64,000 nt of DNA from Vibrio sp. SCSIO 43135 (GCF_023716665.1 NZ_CP071859.1:2914001-2978000), one strand, 5' to 3'. Numbered from the stretch's first letter, positions 9,782 through 19,087 are shown. Numbers and translations: made by a program. Notes: generated by a model not told the origin, from the sequence alone.

Positions 9782-11089
9782 ATGGTAGCGGTTGAACTAT
9801 TTGTCGTGCTGCTCTTTATTTATTTGGGGGCACGCATTGGCGGCATTGGCATCGGCTTAGCCGGTGGTGCAGGTGTGATTGCACTGTCGTTGTTTTTAGG
9901 TGTGCCTACTAGTCAGGCATTCATTCCCGTCGATGTTATCTTGATCATCATGTCGGTCATCACCGCGATTGCAGCAATGCAAGTAGCGGGTGGTTTAGAC
10001 TGGATGGTTCAAGTTGCTGAGAACTTTCTAAGAAAACACCCTGAACGCATCACTTTCTACGCACCAATCGTCACTTTCTTAATGACGTTAATGGCGGGTA
10101 CTGGCCACACTGCATTCTCTACTCTACCGGTTATCGCAGAAGTGGCTAAAGGCCAAGGTGTGCGTCCTTCTCGCCCATTATCGATTGCCGTTGTTGCGTC
10201 TCAAATCGCAATTACAGCATCGCCAATTTCAGCAGCCGTTGTTGCTTTTGCCGCAATGCTAGCGCCATTTGGTGTGGATTACTTAACGCTACTGGCTGTT
10301 TGTATTCCAACCACTTTCTTGGCCTGTATGGTCGGTGCATTCGTCGCTAACTTTATGGGCAGCGAGCTAAAAGACGATCCTGTTTACCAAGAGCGTTTGG
10401 AAAAAGGCTTAATCAAACTCGCGACACAAGAGAAACGTGAAATCCTACCAACGGCAAAGAAAGCAACATTCATCTTCCTTGGCGCAATTGGTTTCGTTGT
10501 CTGTTACGCAGCCGCTATTTCAGGTTCAGTTGGTCTTATTGAAGATCCAGCACTTGGCCGTAACGAAGCGATCATGACAGTTATGCTAGCAGCAGCGGCA
10601 GCCATTGTTCTGTTTACCAAAATCGATGCCTCTAAAATTCCATCTGCAGCAACGTTCCGTTCTGGTATGACGGCATGTGTGTGTGTACTAGGTGTAGCTT
10701 GGTTAGGCTCTACTTTCGTTAATGCACACGTAGATGGCATCAAAGAGTTCGCTGGTGGTCTACTTTCTGATTACCCATGGATGCTAGCGCTGGTGTTGTT
10801 CTTTGCTTCTATGCTGCTGTACTCACAAGGTGCGACTACCGTTGCTCTAATGCCTGCTGCATTAGCCATTGGTGTTGCCCCGCTAACAGCAGTTGCTTCG
10901 TTCGCAGCCGTGAGCGCTCTGTTCGTACTACCAACATACCCTACGCTACTGGCGGCGGTTGAGATGGATGATACAGGCTCAACACGCATCGGTAAGTACG
11001 TGTTTAACCACCCGTTCTTTATTCCTGGTGTAACAACCATTGCAACTTCCGTTGCTCTTGGTTTTGCATTCGGTGGTTTGTTTATCTAA
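9782..11089 (+). CDS. dcuA: anaerobic C4-dicarboxylate transporter DcuA
   Basis: Inner-membrane antiporter exchanging aspartate, fumarate, malate and succinate. The 435 residues are full length for Dcu proteins (about 433), with ten or more hydrophobic helices and family motifs such as MAGTGHTAFSTLPVIAEVAK. A ribosome site (GAGGT) lies close before the ATG. Position directly after aspA supports DcuA over DcuB: aspartase makes fumarate and the carrier exchanges it. The truncated paralogue at the window start is a second Dcu gene. Confidence 0.93.
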   Translation: MVAVELFVVLLFIYLGARIGGIGIGLAGGAGVIALSLFLGVPTSQAFIPVDVILIIMSVITAIAAMQVAGGLDWMVQVAENFLRKHPERITFYAPIVTFLMTLMAGTGHTAFSTLPVIAEVAKGQGVRPSRPLSIAVVASQIAITASPISAAVVAFAAMLAPFGVDYLTLLAVCIPTTFLACMVGAFVANFMGSELKDDPVYQERLEKGLIKLATQEKREILPTAKKATFIFLGAIGFVVCYAAAISGSVGLIEDPALGRNEAIMTVMLAAAAAIVLFTKIDASKIPSAATFRSGMTACVCVLGVAWLGSTFVNAHVDGIKEFAGGLLSDYPWMLALVLFFASMLLYSQGATTVALMPAALAIGVAPLTAVASFAAVSALFVLPTYPTLLAAVEMDDTGSTRIGKYVFNHPFFIPGVTTIATSVALGFAFGGLFI

Positions 11090-11107
11090 CCATCAGCACT
11101 CATTCTA

Positions 11108-11131
11108 GGGAGCCTATTGGCTCCCTTTTTT
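11108..11131 (+). terminator. dcuA terminator
   Basis: GGGAGCC, loop TATT, GGCTCCC, followed by T6. Confidence 0.92.
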
Positions 11132-11161
11132 ATCACTAAAGATAGAGATCACTGTTTGAAT

Positions 11162-11175
11162 TTGATTGGAATCAA
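11162..11175. promoter_or_regulatory. FNR/ANR box
   Basis: TTGATTGGAATCAA is a perfect match to TTGAT-N4-ATCAA. TAACAT at 11199-11204 would be a suitably placed -10 for an FNR-activated promoter. Anaerobic induction of the arc region is inferred; ADI pathways in Pseudomonas are ANR-controlled. Confidence 0.75.
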
Positions 11176-11218
11176 ATAAATGTTCGAAAGTTAATTTTTA
11201 ACATCAAGAAGAAAGGTT

Positions 11219-11242
11219 GAATAAAATTCCCCTATTTTATTT
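11219..11242. repeat. inverted repeat shared by the arcD and arcA upstream regions, copy 1
   Basis: Arms GAATAAAA and TTTTATTT with eight bases between. It is identical to the copy at 13411-13434 at 21 of 24 positions. Its first 11 bases, GAATAAAATTC, resemble an ARG half-operator one base short. Confidence 0.6.
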
Positions 11243-11600
11243 CATTCCCTCTAGTTAGCTCGCTATAAAATCACATCATGATAATTATTCGAATATAAAT
11301 CCAAACGAATTAAGAAATTACCCTCGTAAAAATACCCTTCACTTACCGACTAAAATTAATCCCGCTATTTTTGTGAAGACATCGAAAGTTAACCCACGAT
11401 TAGCAGAATAAAATAGCCACAGAAAAATAAATTTAGCTCATATTTTTTGAGCAACACTATTTCTAATCTGTATTTAACTATTTTAATTCCAATAACTTTA
11501 GTTCGAATCAATGGTGTTATCCATTGTGGTAATGGACGACTCATCATTAGTCGCTGATTCACACCTTTGCCAAATCATGGTTAGGTGTAAGGAGATAGCT

Positions 11601-13049
11601 ATGACCACTCAAACTCTACCAACGGAAAACAAAAAAGGCGGCTTCTTTGCCAACTTTAAGTTTCCTTCCGCCTATACCATTTTATTTCTACTCATCGCTT
11701 TCGTTGCCGTTCTCACTTGGATAGTTCCGGCAGGCCAATATGACCGAGCAATGAATGAAGAACTGGGCCGTGAAGTTCCTGTAACAGGCACGTACCAAGC
11801 TGTAGAAGGTAACCCTCAGGGTGTTATCGATGTTCTTCTGGCACCCATTGACGGCTTCTATGACCATAATAGCTATGAAGCTGCGGCTATCGACGTCTCG
11901 CTGTTTATTTTAATCATTGGTGGCTTCCTAGGGCTAGTGACTAAAACAGGGGCAATTGATGCAGGGATAGAGCGAGTCACAGCGCGGTTGGAAGGACGAG
12001 AGGAATTGATGATACCGATACTCATGGCGCTGTTTGCGGCTGGCGGTACTGTCTATGGTATGGCAGAAGAATCACTGCCTTTCTACACCCTACTTGTCCC
12101 TGTCATGATGGCGGCCCGCTTTGACCCATTAGTCGCCGCAGCAACAGTACTACTTGGGGCAGGCATTGGTGTTCTAGGCTCAACCATTAACCCATTTGCG
12201 ACCGTTATCGCGGCCAACGCATCGGGTATTCCATTCACCGACGGTATCATGCTACGTATCGCCATGTTGGTTATTGGTTGGGGCATCTGTGTTGCTTATG
12301 TCATGCGCTACGCAAAAATGGTGCAAGCAGACCCATCAAAGTCGATTGTTTATGACAAATATGAAGAAAACAAAGCACACTTCTTAGGTAACCAAACTGG
12401 TGAGCAATTAGAGTTTACTGGCACTCGTAAGTTAATACTCACTATCTTTGGTGGCTCATTTGCTGTAATGATTTACGGTGTGTCTGTGGCAGGGTGGTGG
12501 ATGGCTGAGATTTCCGCCATGTTCCTTGCAGCAACCATTTTGGTTGGCCTAGTGGCACGTATGAGTGAGGAAGAGTTCACAACCAGTTTTATTGACGGCG
12601 CGCGTGACTTATTAGGCGTTGCCCTCATCATTGGTATTGCTCGCGGTATCGTAGTGGTTATGGACCGCGGCATGATCACCGACACCATCTTGTTCTCCGC
12701 AGAGCAAATGGTCACTGGGTTGTCTTCCGTGGTATTTATTAACGTGATGTTCTTCTTAGAAGTGCTACTGTCCTTCTTAGTACCGTCCACTTCTGGTCTT
12801 GCGGTATTAACTATGCCGATTATGGCACCGCTTGCCGACTTTGCTGGCGTAGGCCGAGACTTAGTCATCACCGCTTATCAATCCGCGTCTGGATTGGTTA
12901 ACTTAATTACGCCAACTTCGGCAGTCGTTATGGGCGGCTTAGCCATCGCGCGCGTGCCATATGTTCGTTGGTTGAAGTGGGTGATGCCGTTAATCGGTAT
13001 TCTAACTGTGTTCTGTATCGTGGTACTCAGCATCGGTGCACTTATCTAG
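11601..13049 (+). CDS. YfcC/ArcD-like membrane carrier, probable arginine-ornithine antiporter
   Basis: A polytopic inner-membrane protein of the YfcC (DcuC-related) family. Such proteins accompany arginine deiminase genes and are thought to swap arginine for ornithine. The start at 11601 (MTTQTLPTENKK) has AAGGAG seven bases before it and gives 482 residues; the frame extends upstream to 11511 without a ribosome site. About 12 hydrophobic segments are visible, with PAGQYDR after the first helix and GSTINPFATVIAANASGIPF mid-protein, both YfcC features. It has its own terminator, then a 670-base gap to arcA. Substrate is inferred from context. Confidence 0.8.
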   Translation: MTTQTLPTENKKGGFFANFKFPSAYTILFLLIAFVAVLTWIVPAGQYDRAMNEELGREVPVTGTYQAVEGNPQGVIDVLLAPIDGFYDHNSYEAAAIDVSLFILIIGGFLGLVTKTGAIDAGIERVTARLEGREELMIPILMALFAAGGTVYGMAEESLPFYTLLVPVMMAARFDPLVAAATVLLGAGIGVLGSTINPFATVIAANASGIPFTDGIMLRIAMLVIGWGICVAYVMRYAKMVQADPSKSIVYDKYEENKAHFLGNQTGEQLEFTGTRKLILTIFGGSFAVMIYGVSVAGWWMAEISAMFLAATILVGLVARMSEEEFTTSFIDGARDLLGVALIIGIARGIVVVMDRGMITDTILFSAEQMVTGLSSVVFINVMFFLEVLLSFLVPSTSGLAVLTMPIMAPLADFAGVGRDLVITAYQSASGLVNLITPTSAVVMGGLAIARVPYVRWLKWVMPLIGILTVFCIVVLSIGALI

Positions 13050-13084
13050 CTCTGAGCCCTGTTTACTCTATAACCAACTTCTCA

Positions 13085-13112
13085 AGCCGCTATCTCGATA
13101 GCGGCTTTTTTT
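13085..13112 (+). terminator. arcD-like gene terminator
   Basis: AGCCGCTA, loop TCTCGA, TAGCGGCT, followed by seven T. It separates this gene from arcA. Confidence 0.93.
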
Positions 13113-13721
13113 ATTGCTATCACTCTTTCCTAAATAAGAGTGGTATTGCTTGGGATATTTAAGCAAACTCTATCGTTATTTATATAGAAGAATATATCTC
13201 CTACATTAGTTTTTATTTAATCTTGATTATTAAAACTAATCACCTCCATAAAAACATTCATCACTAGATAAAAATAGCAATGTGATCCCGATAGCTATAT
13301 TGGCAAAAAGTTTGTTAACACCTACAGAGTATCAATTAAAAAAGTCACTATCTAAATACAAAGTTTGCATACTTTAACTATATCGACACTTCTCTCTTTT
13401 ATTTATTTAAGAATAAAATTCCTCTGTTTTATTCCCACCAGCGAAAGAACAATACCGTTCATGCATAAACTTCCCAGAAACGTGTCTTTTTAGGGTGGCA
13501 TCCCACCTAGTTCCAAGTGCATAAAAATTGTTAAAACCCCTGTGTTTAAAGGCTTCATCAAGAAAAAATGATTTGTGATTGAAGTCTAAGAAAGCCCTCC
13601 AAACAAGCGTAATATGAATTCCAGAGCAAATAATTGGATATATAAATCCATTCCTTATTCCCTACAAAATAAATATTGTTTTTGAATAAAAACAATACCA
13701 ATAAATAAGAGAGATACGATC
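13113..13721. other. 600-base AT-rich gap before arcA
   Basis: No open reading frame or RNA gene is supported. Visible structures are TGATTA-N7-TAATCA (13224-13242), the arc-shared inverted repeat (13411-13434), a small hairpin GGTGG-CATC-CCACC (13494-13507) and the imperfect palindrome TTGGATATATAAATCCA (13634-13650), which recalls the ARG-box pair before argR. The arcA promoter must lie here. Confidence 0.5.
13411..13434. repeat. inverted repeat shared by the arcD and arcA upstream regions, copy 2
   Basis: Arms GAATAAAA and TTTTATTC with eight bases between, a perfect inverted repeat. Three positions differ from copy 1 at 11219-11242. Flanking sequence is unrelated, so the motif itself is what is shared. 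Confidence 0.6.
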
Positions 13722-14945
13722 ATGAGTAAGTTATACGTAGGTTCTGAAATCGGTCAATTACGTCGCGTTCTTGTTCATCGCCCTAGACGCGCTCTCACTC
13801 ACTTAACGCCTTCCAATTGTCACGACCTGTTGTTTGATGACGTACTCGCTGTTGAGCGTGCAGGTAAAGAGCATGATGCATTTACACAAACTCTGCGTGA
13901 TCAAGGTGTCGAGGTTTTACTCCTAACAGATCTACTGGCTGACACGCTTGCGGTACCAGAAGCAAAAGACTGGCTTTTGAGCCAGCAAGTATCCGATTAT
14001 CGCTTAGGCAAAACCTTCGCTAACGATGTGCGCTGCTACTTAGGTGACTTACCAAACATCGATTTGGCTAAAATCCTAACGGGTGGCTTGTCTTACGCAG
14101 AAATGCCAATGAAATCTTCTTCCATGATGCAAGGTTTACATGCGCCGACAGACTTCATCATTGAGCCACTACCAAACCACCTATTCACTCGTGACACGTC
14201 TTGCTGGGTCTATGGCGGCGTTTCTATTAACCCAATGGCGAAACCTGCTCGTCAACGCGAGACTAACCATGTGCGCGCCATTTATCGCTGGCATCCAAGC
14301 TTTGCTGGCCAAGACTTTATTAAGTACTTCGGCGATCAAGAACACATCAACTATGACAACTCAACAATTGAAGGTGGCGATGTCTTAGTTATTGGCCGCG
14401 GTACGGTACTGATTGGTATGTCGGAACGTACTACAGCACAGGGTGTAGAACACTTAGCATCCGGCTTATTCAAACACGGTCAAGCGAAACAAGTGATTGC
14501 AATGGAGCTACCAAAACACCGCTCTTGCATGCACTTAGACACAGTAATGACTCACATGCGTGAAGATACCTTCTCGGTTTACCCGGAAGTCGTGCGTAAA
14601 GACGTGAAATGCTGGAGCTTAACCGGCGATCAATCGGGTGCTGTGAACGTGAAAGAAGAAGGCTACTTCGTCACCGCGATAGAAAAAGCTTTGGGGGTTG
14701 ATCAACTCAACCTCATCACAACAGGTGGTGACAACTTCAACGCTGAGCGTGAACAGTGGAATGATGCCAATAACGTTCTGACAGTCAAACCTGGCGTTGT
14801 CATCGGCTACGAAGGTAACACCTACACCAACGAAAAATACGACAAAGCAGGCATCACGGTTCTACCAATTCCTGGCGACGAACTCGGCCGCGGCCGCGGT
14901 GGTGCGCGCTGCATGAGCTGCCCAATCGAACGAGATGATATCTAA
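13722..14945 (+). CDS. arcA: arginine deiminase
   Basis: Hydrolyses L-arginine to citrulline and ammonia, the first step of the arginine deiminase pathway. The 407 residues are full length. The guanidino-modifying fold is visible: [12 protein letters not shown] near 155, [11 protein letters not shown] near 217, HLDTVMTH near 267 and the C-terminal [16 protein letters not shown]. By comparison with the Pseudomonas enzyme the catalytic cysteine is C397 (RCMSCP). It heads arcA-arcC-arcB, a complete ATP-yielding route. Confidence 0.96.
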   Translation: MSKLYVGSEIGQLRRVLVHRPRRALTHLTPSNCHDLLFDDVLAVERAGKEHDAFTQTLRDQGVEVLLLTDLLADTLAVPEAKDWLLSQQVSDYRLGKTFANDVRCYLGDLPNIDLAKILTGGLSYAEMPMKSSSMMQGLHAPTDFIIEPLPNHLFTRDTSCWVYGGVSINPMAKPARQRETNHVRAIYRWHPSFAGQDFIKYFGDQEHINYDNSTIEGGDVLVIGRGTVLIGMSERTTAQGVEHLASGLFKHGQAKQVIAMELPKHRSCMHLDTVMTHMREDTFSVYPEVVRKDVKCWSLTGDQSGAVNVKEEGYFVTAIEKALGVDQLNLITTGGDNFNAEREQWNDANNVLTVKPGVVIGYEGNTYTNEKYDKAGITVLPIPGDELGRGRGGARCMSCPIERDDI

Positions 14946-14969
14946 CTCACCTTGATTGCTAACTTATCG

Positions 14970-14993
14970 CTGGGTGCGGAATATCGCACCTAG
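14970..14993 (+). other. intercistronic hairpin arcA-arcC
   Basis: GGTGCG, loop GAATAT, CGCACC, with one mismatch in the outer stem. No T-run follows, so it is more likely an mRNA stability or processing element than a terminator. Confidence 0.5.
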
Positions 14994-15013
14994 CACAAAA
15001 AAGAGATAAAACC

Positions 15014-15925
15014 ATGAGTAAACAAACTGTTGTTGTCGCTCTGGGTGGAAACGCCCTACTCCGTCGCGGTGAGCCTCTCGAAGCCGAAGTTCAACGTCAC
15101 AATATCGAAGTCGCAGTTAAAACCATTTCTGAAATTGCCAAAGAATACAATGTGGTGCTAGTGCACGGTAACGGCCCACAAGTTGGCTTATTGGCCTTGC
15201 AAGGTTTGGAATACAAAAAAGTGGCGCCTTACCCATTAGACGTATTGGGCAGTGAGACTCAAGGCATGATCGGCTACATGCTGATGCAAGAGTTCAAAAA
15301 CCAAATGCCTGACATCAATGCCACCTGCATGCTGACTCAAATGACCGTCGATCCCAATGATCCTGCATTTGCAGATCCAACCAAACCGATCGGCCCGATC
15401 TATGAAGAAGCTGAAGCACGTGAACTGGCTGAAAAATACCACTGGACAATCAAACCAGACGGGCAGCATTTCCGCCGTGTCGTTCCTAGCCCACAACCAA
15501 CAGGCATCGTTGAGCATCAAGCGATCACCAAGTTGATCGACGAAGGTCACTTAGTGATCTGTACAGGTGGAGGCGGTATTCCGGTCAAAAAGGAGCACGG
15601 GAAGCTTGTTGGTGTAGAAGCGGTTATTGATAAAGATATGTCCGCTGCATTCCTAGCCAAGCAATTAGATGCGGATGCACTGTTGATCCTTACCGATGCC
15701 GAAGCGGTGTACCTCGACTGGGGTAAACCCACTCAACACGCACTTCGAAGCACCACCCCAACAGAGTTGGCGAAATATCAGTTCGATGCAGGCTCAATGG
15801 GGCCAAAAATTGAAGCGTCGTGCGAATTCATCAAACAGGGCGGAAAAGTCGTCGGTATTGGCTCATTAGAAGATGGCTTACGCATTCTTCAAGGTGAAGC
15901 CGGTACCAATATCACCAAAGGCTAG
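15014..15925 (+). CDS. arcC: carbamate kinase
   Basis: Transfers phosphate from carbamoyl phosphate to ADP, giving ATP, ammonia and CO2; the energy-yielding last step of the arginine deiminase pathway. The 303 residues match the family (about 300-310). Amino-acid-kinase-fold motifs are present: VVALGGNALLRRGE at 6-19, VLVHGNGPQVGLL near 52-64, ICTGGGGIPV near 181 and DKDMSAAFLA near 212. It sits 68 bases after arcA and about 100 before arcB, so one transcript is likely. Confidence 0.96.
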   Translation: MSKQTVVVALGGNALLRRGEPLEAEVQRHNIEVAVKTISEIAKEYNVVLVHGNGPQVGLLALQGLEYKKVAPYPLDVLGSETQGMIGYMLMQEFKNQMPDINATCMLTQMTVDPNDPAFADPTKPIGPIYEEAEARELAEKYHWTIKPDGQHFRRVVPSPQPTGIVEHQAITKLIDEGHLVICTGGGGIPVKKEHGKLVGVEAVIDKDMSAAFLAKQLDADALLILTDAEAVYLDWGKPTQHALRSTTPTELAKYQFDAGSMGPKIEASCEFIKQGGKVVGIGSLEDGLRILQGEAGTNITKG

Positions 15926-16024
15926 TCACCGCTGATTGCAAAATTTTAGATAAACACGGTGCGCTTTCTTACCTCTTTCCCTGCAAACGAGAAAGCGCCC
16001 TTAAAACATAAGAAGGAAAACATC

Positions 16025-17035
16025 ATGGCTTTTAACCTACGCAACCGTAACTTCCTAAAATTACTAGACTTTACTCCACGTGAAATCCAGCACATGTTGG
16101 ATCTATCTGCGGAGCTTAAAAAAGCGAAATACAACGGTTATGAGCAACCTCGCCTCAAAGGCAAAAACATCGCGCTGATCTTCGAAAAAACCTCAACGCG
16201 TACTCGCTGTGCATTTGAAGTAGCTGCGTTTGATCAAGGAGCACAAGTTTCTTACTTAGGCCCATCTGGCTCTCAAATCGGCCACAAAGAATCGATGAAA
16301 GATACGGCTCGCGTACTGGGCCGCATGTACGACGGCATCGAGTACCGTGGCTTTGGTCAGGAGATTGTGGAAGAACTAGGCGCATACGCTGGTGTACCAG
16401 TATGGAATGGCCTAACAGACGAGTTCCACCCTACTCAAATCCTAGCTGACTTCCTAACTATGATGGAACATGGCCGTGGCAAACAACTGCATGAAATGAC
16501 GTTTGCTTACCTAGGCGACGCACGTAACAACATGGGTAACTCGCTAATGGTTGGCGCAGCGAAAATGGGTATGGACATCCGCCTAGTTGCACCTAAACAG
16601 TTCTGGCCAGAAGAAGCGCTCGTAGCACAATGTCGTGAAATCGCGGAAACAACAGGCGCGAAAATCACTCTAACTGACGACGTACAAGAAGGCGTTCAAG
16701 GCTGTGACTTCCTGTACACAGATGTATGGGTATCGATGGGTGAAGCAAAAGAAGCATGGGCTGAGCGAATCAATTTAATGATGCCTTACCAAGTGAACAT
16801 GGCAATGCTAAAAGCAACCGGTAACCCACATGTGAAATTCATGCACTGCCTACCTGCTTTCCACGGTGAAGATACCACTGTGGGTAAACAGCTCGCAGCA
16901 GAATACCCTCAGCTAAAAGATGGGGTTGAGGTAACAGATGAAGTGGTTGAGTCGGACTACTCTATCGTATTCGATGAAGCGGAAAACCGCATGCACACCA
17001 TCAAGGCAGTCATGGTTGCTACTCTAGGCGACTAA
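16025..17035 (+). CDS. arcB: ornithine carbamoyltransferase
   Basis: Interconverts citrulline plus phosphate and ornithine plus carbamoyl phosphate. The start at 16025 ([16 protein letters not shown]) follows AAGGAAAAC and gives 336 residues, as in E. coli ArgI (334); the frame upstream to 15959 is not supported. The carbamoyl-phosphate loop STRTRCAFE, the HPTQ motif and the ornithine loop MHCLPAFH are all present. Position after arcA-arcC argues for a catabolic role. The sequence is also very like biosynthetic ArgF/ArgI, and E. coli has argI beside pyrBI, so dual use is possible. Confidence 0.92.
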   Translation: MAFNLRNRNFLKLLDFTPREIQHMLDLSAELKKAKYNGYEQPRLKGKNIALIFEKTSTRTRCAFEVAAFDQGAQVSYLGPSGSQIGHKESMKDTARVLGRMYDGIEYRGFGQEIVEELGAYAGVPVWNGLTDEFHPTQILADFLTMMEHGRGKQLHEMTFAYLGDARNNMGNSLMVGAAKMGMDIRLVAPKQFWPEEALVAQCREIAETTGAKITLTDDVQEGVQGCDFLYTDVWVSMGEAKEAWAERINLMMPYQVNMAMLKATGNPHVKFMHCLPAFHGEDTTVGKQLAAEYPQLKDGVEVTDEVVESDYSIVFDEAENRMHTIKAVMVATLGD

Positions 17036-17046
17036 TCTGCAGGGAA

Positions 17047-17106
17047 ATGTGGGTGGCATGATGACTCTTCTCGAATTCGTCTGAATAAAGCCCGCATTTT
17101 TTTTCA
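17047..17106 (+). terminator. possible arcB terminator
   Basis: Arms TGTGGGT and GCCCGCA (with G-T pairs) enclose a long loop with an inner hairpin around CGAATTCG, followed by eight T from 17097. The long loop lowers certainty. Confidence 0.5.
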
Positions 17107-17221
17107 TCGAGCATTAGCGAGATTTGTGATGAAAACGCCCTCAAGCAAGATCTAGCAAAGGTTGATTAAAAGTTTCGAAAAGATGCGAAATTCGCATAAA
17201 AATCTAATTTCTGGATACTTT

Positions 17222-17259
17222 TCGCAAACGCTTGCGTGGCGTTTTTTTGTCCGTATAAT
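17222..17259 (+). promoter_or_regulatory. pyrBI promoter with overlapping PurR-like box
   Basis: TTGCGT (17232-17237) and TATAAT (17254-17259) are separated by 16 bases. TCGCAAACGCTTGCGT at 17222-17237 matches the PurR consensus ACGCAAACGTTTGCGT at 14 of 16 positions and covers the -35 hexamer. Confidence 0.7.
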
Positions 17260-17287
17260 CCTCCGCAATTTGTCTTAGGAGAGAACA

Positions 17288-17380
17288 ATGAAACCGTCTA
17301 TAGCCATTTGCCTTGGTTACAAAAAGCGCCCTGAACTAGGGTCGCTGCCTGTTTCATTTTCTCTATTAATTCTATTTTGA
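17288..17380 (+). CDS. pyrL: pyrBI operon leader peptide
   Basis: A 30-codon frame starting MKPSIAICLGYKK and ending SFSLLILF, preceded by TTAGGAGAG. Its last third is encoded by a T-rich stretch and its stop codon abuts the attenuator hairpin. This is the layout of UTP-sensitive pyrBI attenuation: at low UTP the polymerase stalls in the U-rich tract, the ribosome catches up and blocks the terminator. A possible pause hairpin is visible at 17326-17344 (GCGCCCT, then AGGGTCGC). Confidence 0.88.
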   Translation: MKPSIAICLGYKKRPELGSLPVSFSLLILF

Positions 17381-17381
17381 A

Positions 17382-17408
17382 GCCTCCTTTTTAAGGGGGC
17401 TTTTTTTT
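17382..17408 (+). terminator. pyrBI attenuator
   Basis: GCCTCC, loop, GGGGGC (one G-T pair) and eight T, beginning one base after the leader stop codon. It lies 40 bases before pyrB. Confidence 0.92.
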
Positions 17409-17448
17409 ACCTGTCACATACGTTTATTCGAGTCGAGGAAATACTGTT

Positions 17449-18378
17449 ATGGCGCATTCGTTATATAAAAAGCACATTATCTCCATCCCAGAACTCAGCC
17501 GTACCGAGCTGGAACTTATTGTCGATACTGCAGCGCGATTAAAAGCTGAGCCAAACCCAGAGCTATTGAAAAACAAAGTCGTCGCTAGCTGTTTCTTTGA
17601 GCCTTCCACTCGTACTCGCCTGTCATTCGAAACTGCAGTTGAACGCTTAGGTGGCAGCGTGATTGGCTTTGATAACGGGGGCAACACTTCTCTCGCTAAG
17701 AAAGGAGAAACGCTAGCAGACTCAGTACAAGTGATTGCGTCTTATGTGGATGCCTTTGTTATGCGTCACCCGCAAGAAGGTGCTGCACGTTTAGCGTCAG
17801 AGTTTTCTAATGGTGTGCCTATCATCAATGGCGGCGACGGTGCTAACCAGCATCCAACGCAAACCCTGCTGGATCTATTTTCTATCTACGAAACTCAAGG
17901 CACGCTAGACAACCTAAATGTCGCATTCGTTGGCGATTTGAAATACGGCCGTACCGTACATTCACTGACTCAAGCGCTAGCTAAGTTCAATAACGTCCGT
18001 TTCTTCTTTATCGCTCCAGATGCGTTAGCGATGCCTGATTACATCTGTGAAGAACTTGAAGAAACTGGCATTGCTTTCAGCACCCACAGCAATATTGAAG
18101 AGGTGGTACCTGAACTGGATGTGCTGTACATGACACGAGTACAAAAAGAGCGTTTTGATGAATCAGAATACGCCCATATCAAGTCGGCATTTATTCTCAC
18201 CGCAGACACACTAACTGACGCGCGTGACAACCTGAAAGTGCTTCACCCACTGCCTCGCGTGGATGAAATCACCACCGACGTAGATAAGACCAAGCACGCT
18301 TATTATTTCGAACAAGCCGAAAACGGCGTTTACGCACGTGAAGCCTTACTGGCACTTGTTCTTAATTCCACCCTTTAA
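17449..18378 (+). CDS. pyrB: aspartate carbamoyltransferase, catalytic chain
   Basis: Condenses carbamoyl phosphate with aspartate, the first committed step of pyrimidine synthesis. The 309 residues are usual (311 in E. coli). The carbamoyl-phosphate loop STRTRLSFE, the [12 protein letters not shown] motif and the aspartate-side [10 protein letters not shown] are visible. GAGGAAA lies before the ATG. Its attenuator and leader lie upstream and pyrI follows after 16 bases. It competes with ArcC and ArcB for carbamoyl phosphate. Confidence 0.97.
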   Translation: MAHSLYKKHIISIPELSRTELELIVDTAARLKAEPNPELLKNKVVASCFFEPSTRTRLSFETAVERLGGSVIGFDNGGNTSLAKKGETLADSVQVIASYVDAFVMRHPQEGAARLASEFSNGVPIINGGDGANQHPTQTLLDLFSIYETQGTLDNLNVAFVGDLKYGRTVHSLTQALAKFNNVRFFFIAPDALAMPDYICEELEETGIAFSTHSNIEEVVPELDVLYMTRVQKERFDESEYAHIKSAFILTADTLTDARDNLKVLHPLPRVDEITTDVDKTKHAYYFEQAENGVYAREALLALVLNSTL

Positions 18379-18394
18379 TCGCAGGAGAGAAATC

Positions 18395-18859
18395 ATGATG
18401 AAGCAAACTCAACTACAGGTAGAAGCGATTCGCAACGGTTCAGTAATCGATCATATTCCTGCGCATATTGGTATTAAGGTTCTGAAATTATTCAAGATGC
18501 ACAAGACCAATCAACGCATTACGATAGGACTTAACCTGCCGTCTTCAGCGCTGGGCGCAAAAGATCTGATCAAGATAGAAAACGTCTACCTCACCAAAGA
18601 GCAAGCGAATCAGTTGGCTCTTTACGCGCCAAAAGCGACAGTGAACCAAATTGAAGAATACAAGGTGGTCAACAAACTGAATCTTGTTCTGCCAGAAAGC
18701 ATTACCAATGTGTTTGAATGCCCAAACAGCAACTGCATTTCTCATGGTGAACCAGTCGAAAGTCGCTTTAACGTTCAGGAAAAGCAAGATAACGTGCAGC
18801 TAAAATGTCACTACTGTGAAAAAGTATTCTCTCGCGAGATCGTGACTGAACTGCGCTAA
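18395..18859 (+). CDS. pyrI: aspartate carbamoyltransferase, regulatory chain
   Basis: Allosteric subunit binding ATP and CTP/UTP and forming the dodecamer with PyrB. The ATG at 18395, with GGAG seven bases before it, gives 154 residues (E. coli 153); the frame running back to 18338 overlaps pyrB and is not supported. The zinc-site cysteines are visible as CPNSNC and CHYC near the C terminus. Co-transcribed with pyrB. Confidence 0.96.
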   Translation: MMKQTQLQVEAIRNGSVIDHIPAHIGIKVLKLFKMHKTNQRITIGLNLPSSALGAKDLIKIENVYLTKEQANQLALYAPKATVNQIEEYKVVNKLNLVLPESITNVFECPNSNCISHGEPVESRFNVQEKQDNVQLKCHYCEKVFSREIVTELR

Positions 18860-18902
18860 GCCTGAGTACGAGACTCTTTACTAAGAATATCTCAGCTCGA
18901 AC

Positions 18903-18938
18903 TTGGATAATTATTCCAACACCGGAATAATTATCCAA
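18903..18938. promoter_or_regulatory. tandem ARG boxes upstream of the argR paralogue
   Basis: Two sites, 18904-18917 (TGGATAATTATTCC) and 18924-18937 (GGAATAATTATCCA), each match the ARG core TGAATAATTATTCA at 12 of 14 positions. They start 20 bases apart, the spacing usual for an ArgR hexamer. Together they form a perfect inverted repeat with 15-base arms and a six-base centre. Confidence 0.75.
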
Positions 18939-19087
18939 ATCAATAGATTATTTCACTAATCACACCATGATAAATCAGTTATTTATTTGGTGATCCCCTT
19001 CAAAAAGCCCCTCCCCCTTTAGTGTTACACTCAAACGACAAACAATAATACACCACCACCAAATGGTCTGGCTCAATCTGATATCCA

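Larger units (their letters stand above)
11132..11600. other. long AT-rich regulatory gap before the arcD-like gene
   Basis: About 470 bases with no gene. It contains a perfect FNR box (11162-11175), an inverted repeat also found upstream of arcA (11219-11242), an ARG-box-like site at 11278-11291 (10 of 14 positions), a weaker FNR-like site at 11498-11511 and the inverted repeat CAATGG-N6-CCATTG at 11509-11526. If transcription starts near 11210 below the FNR box, the leader would be almost 400 bases. Confidence 0.55.
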
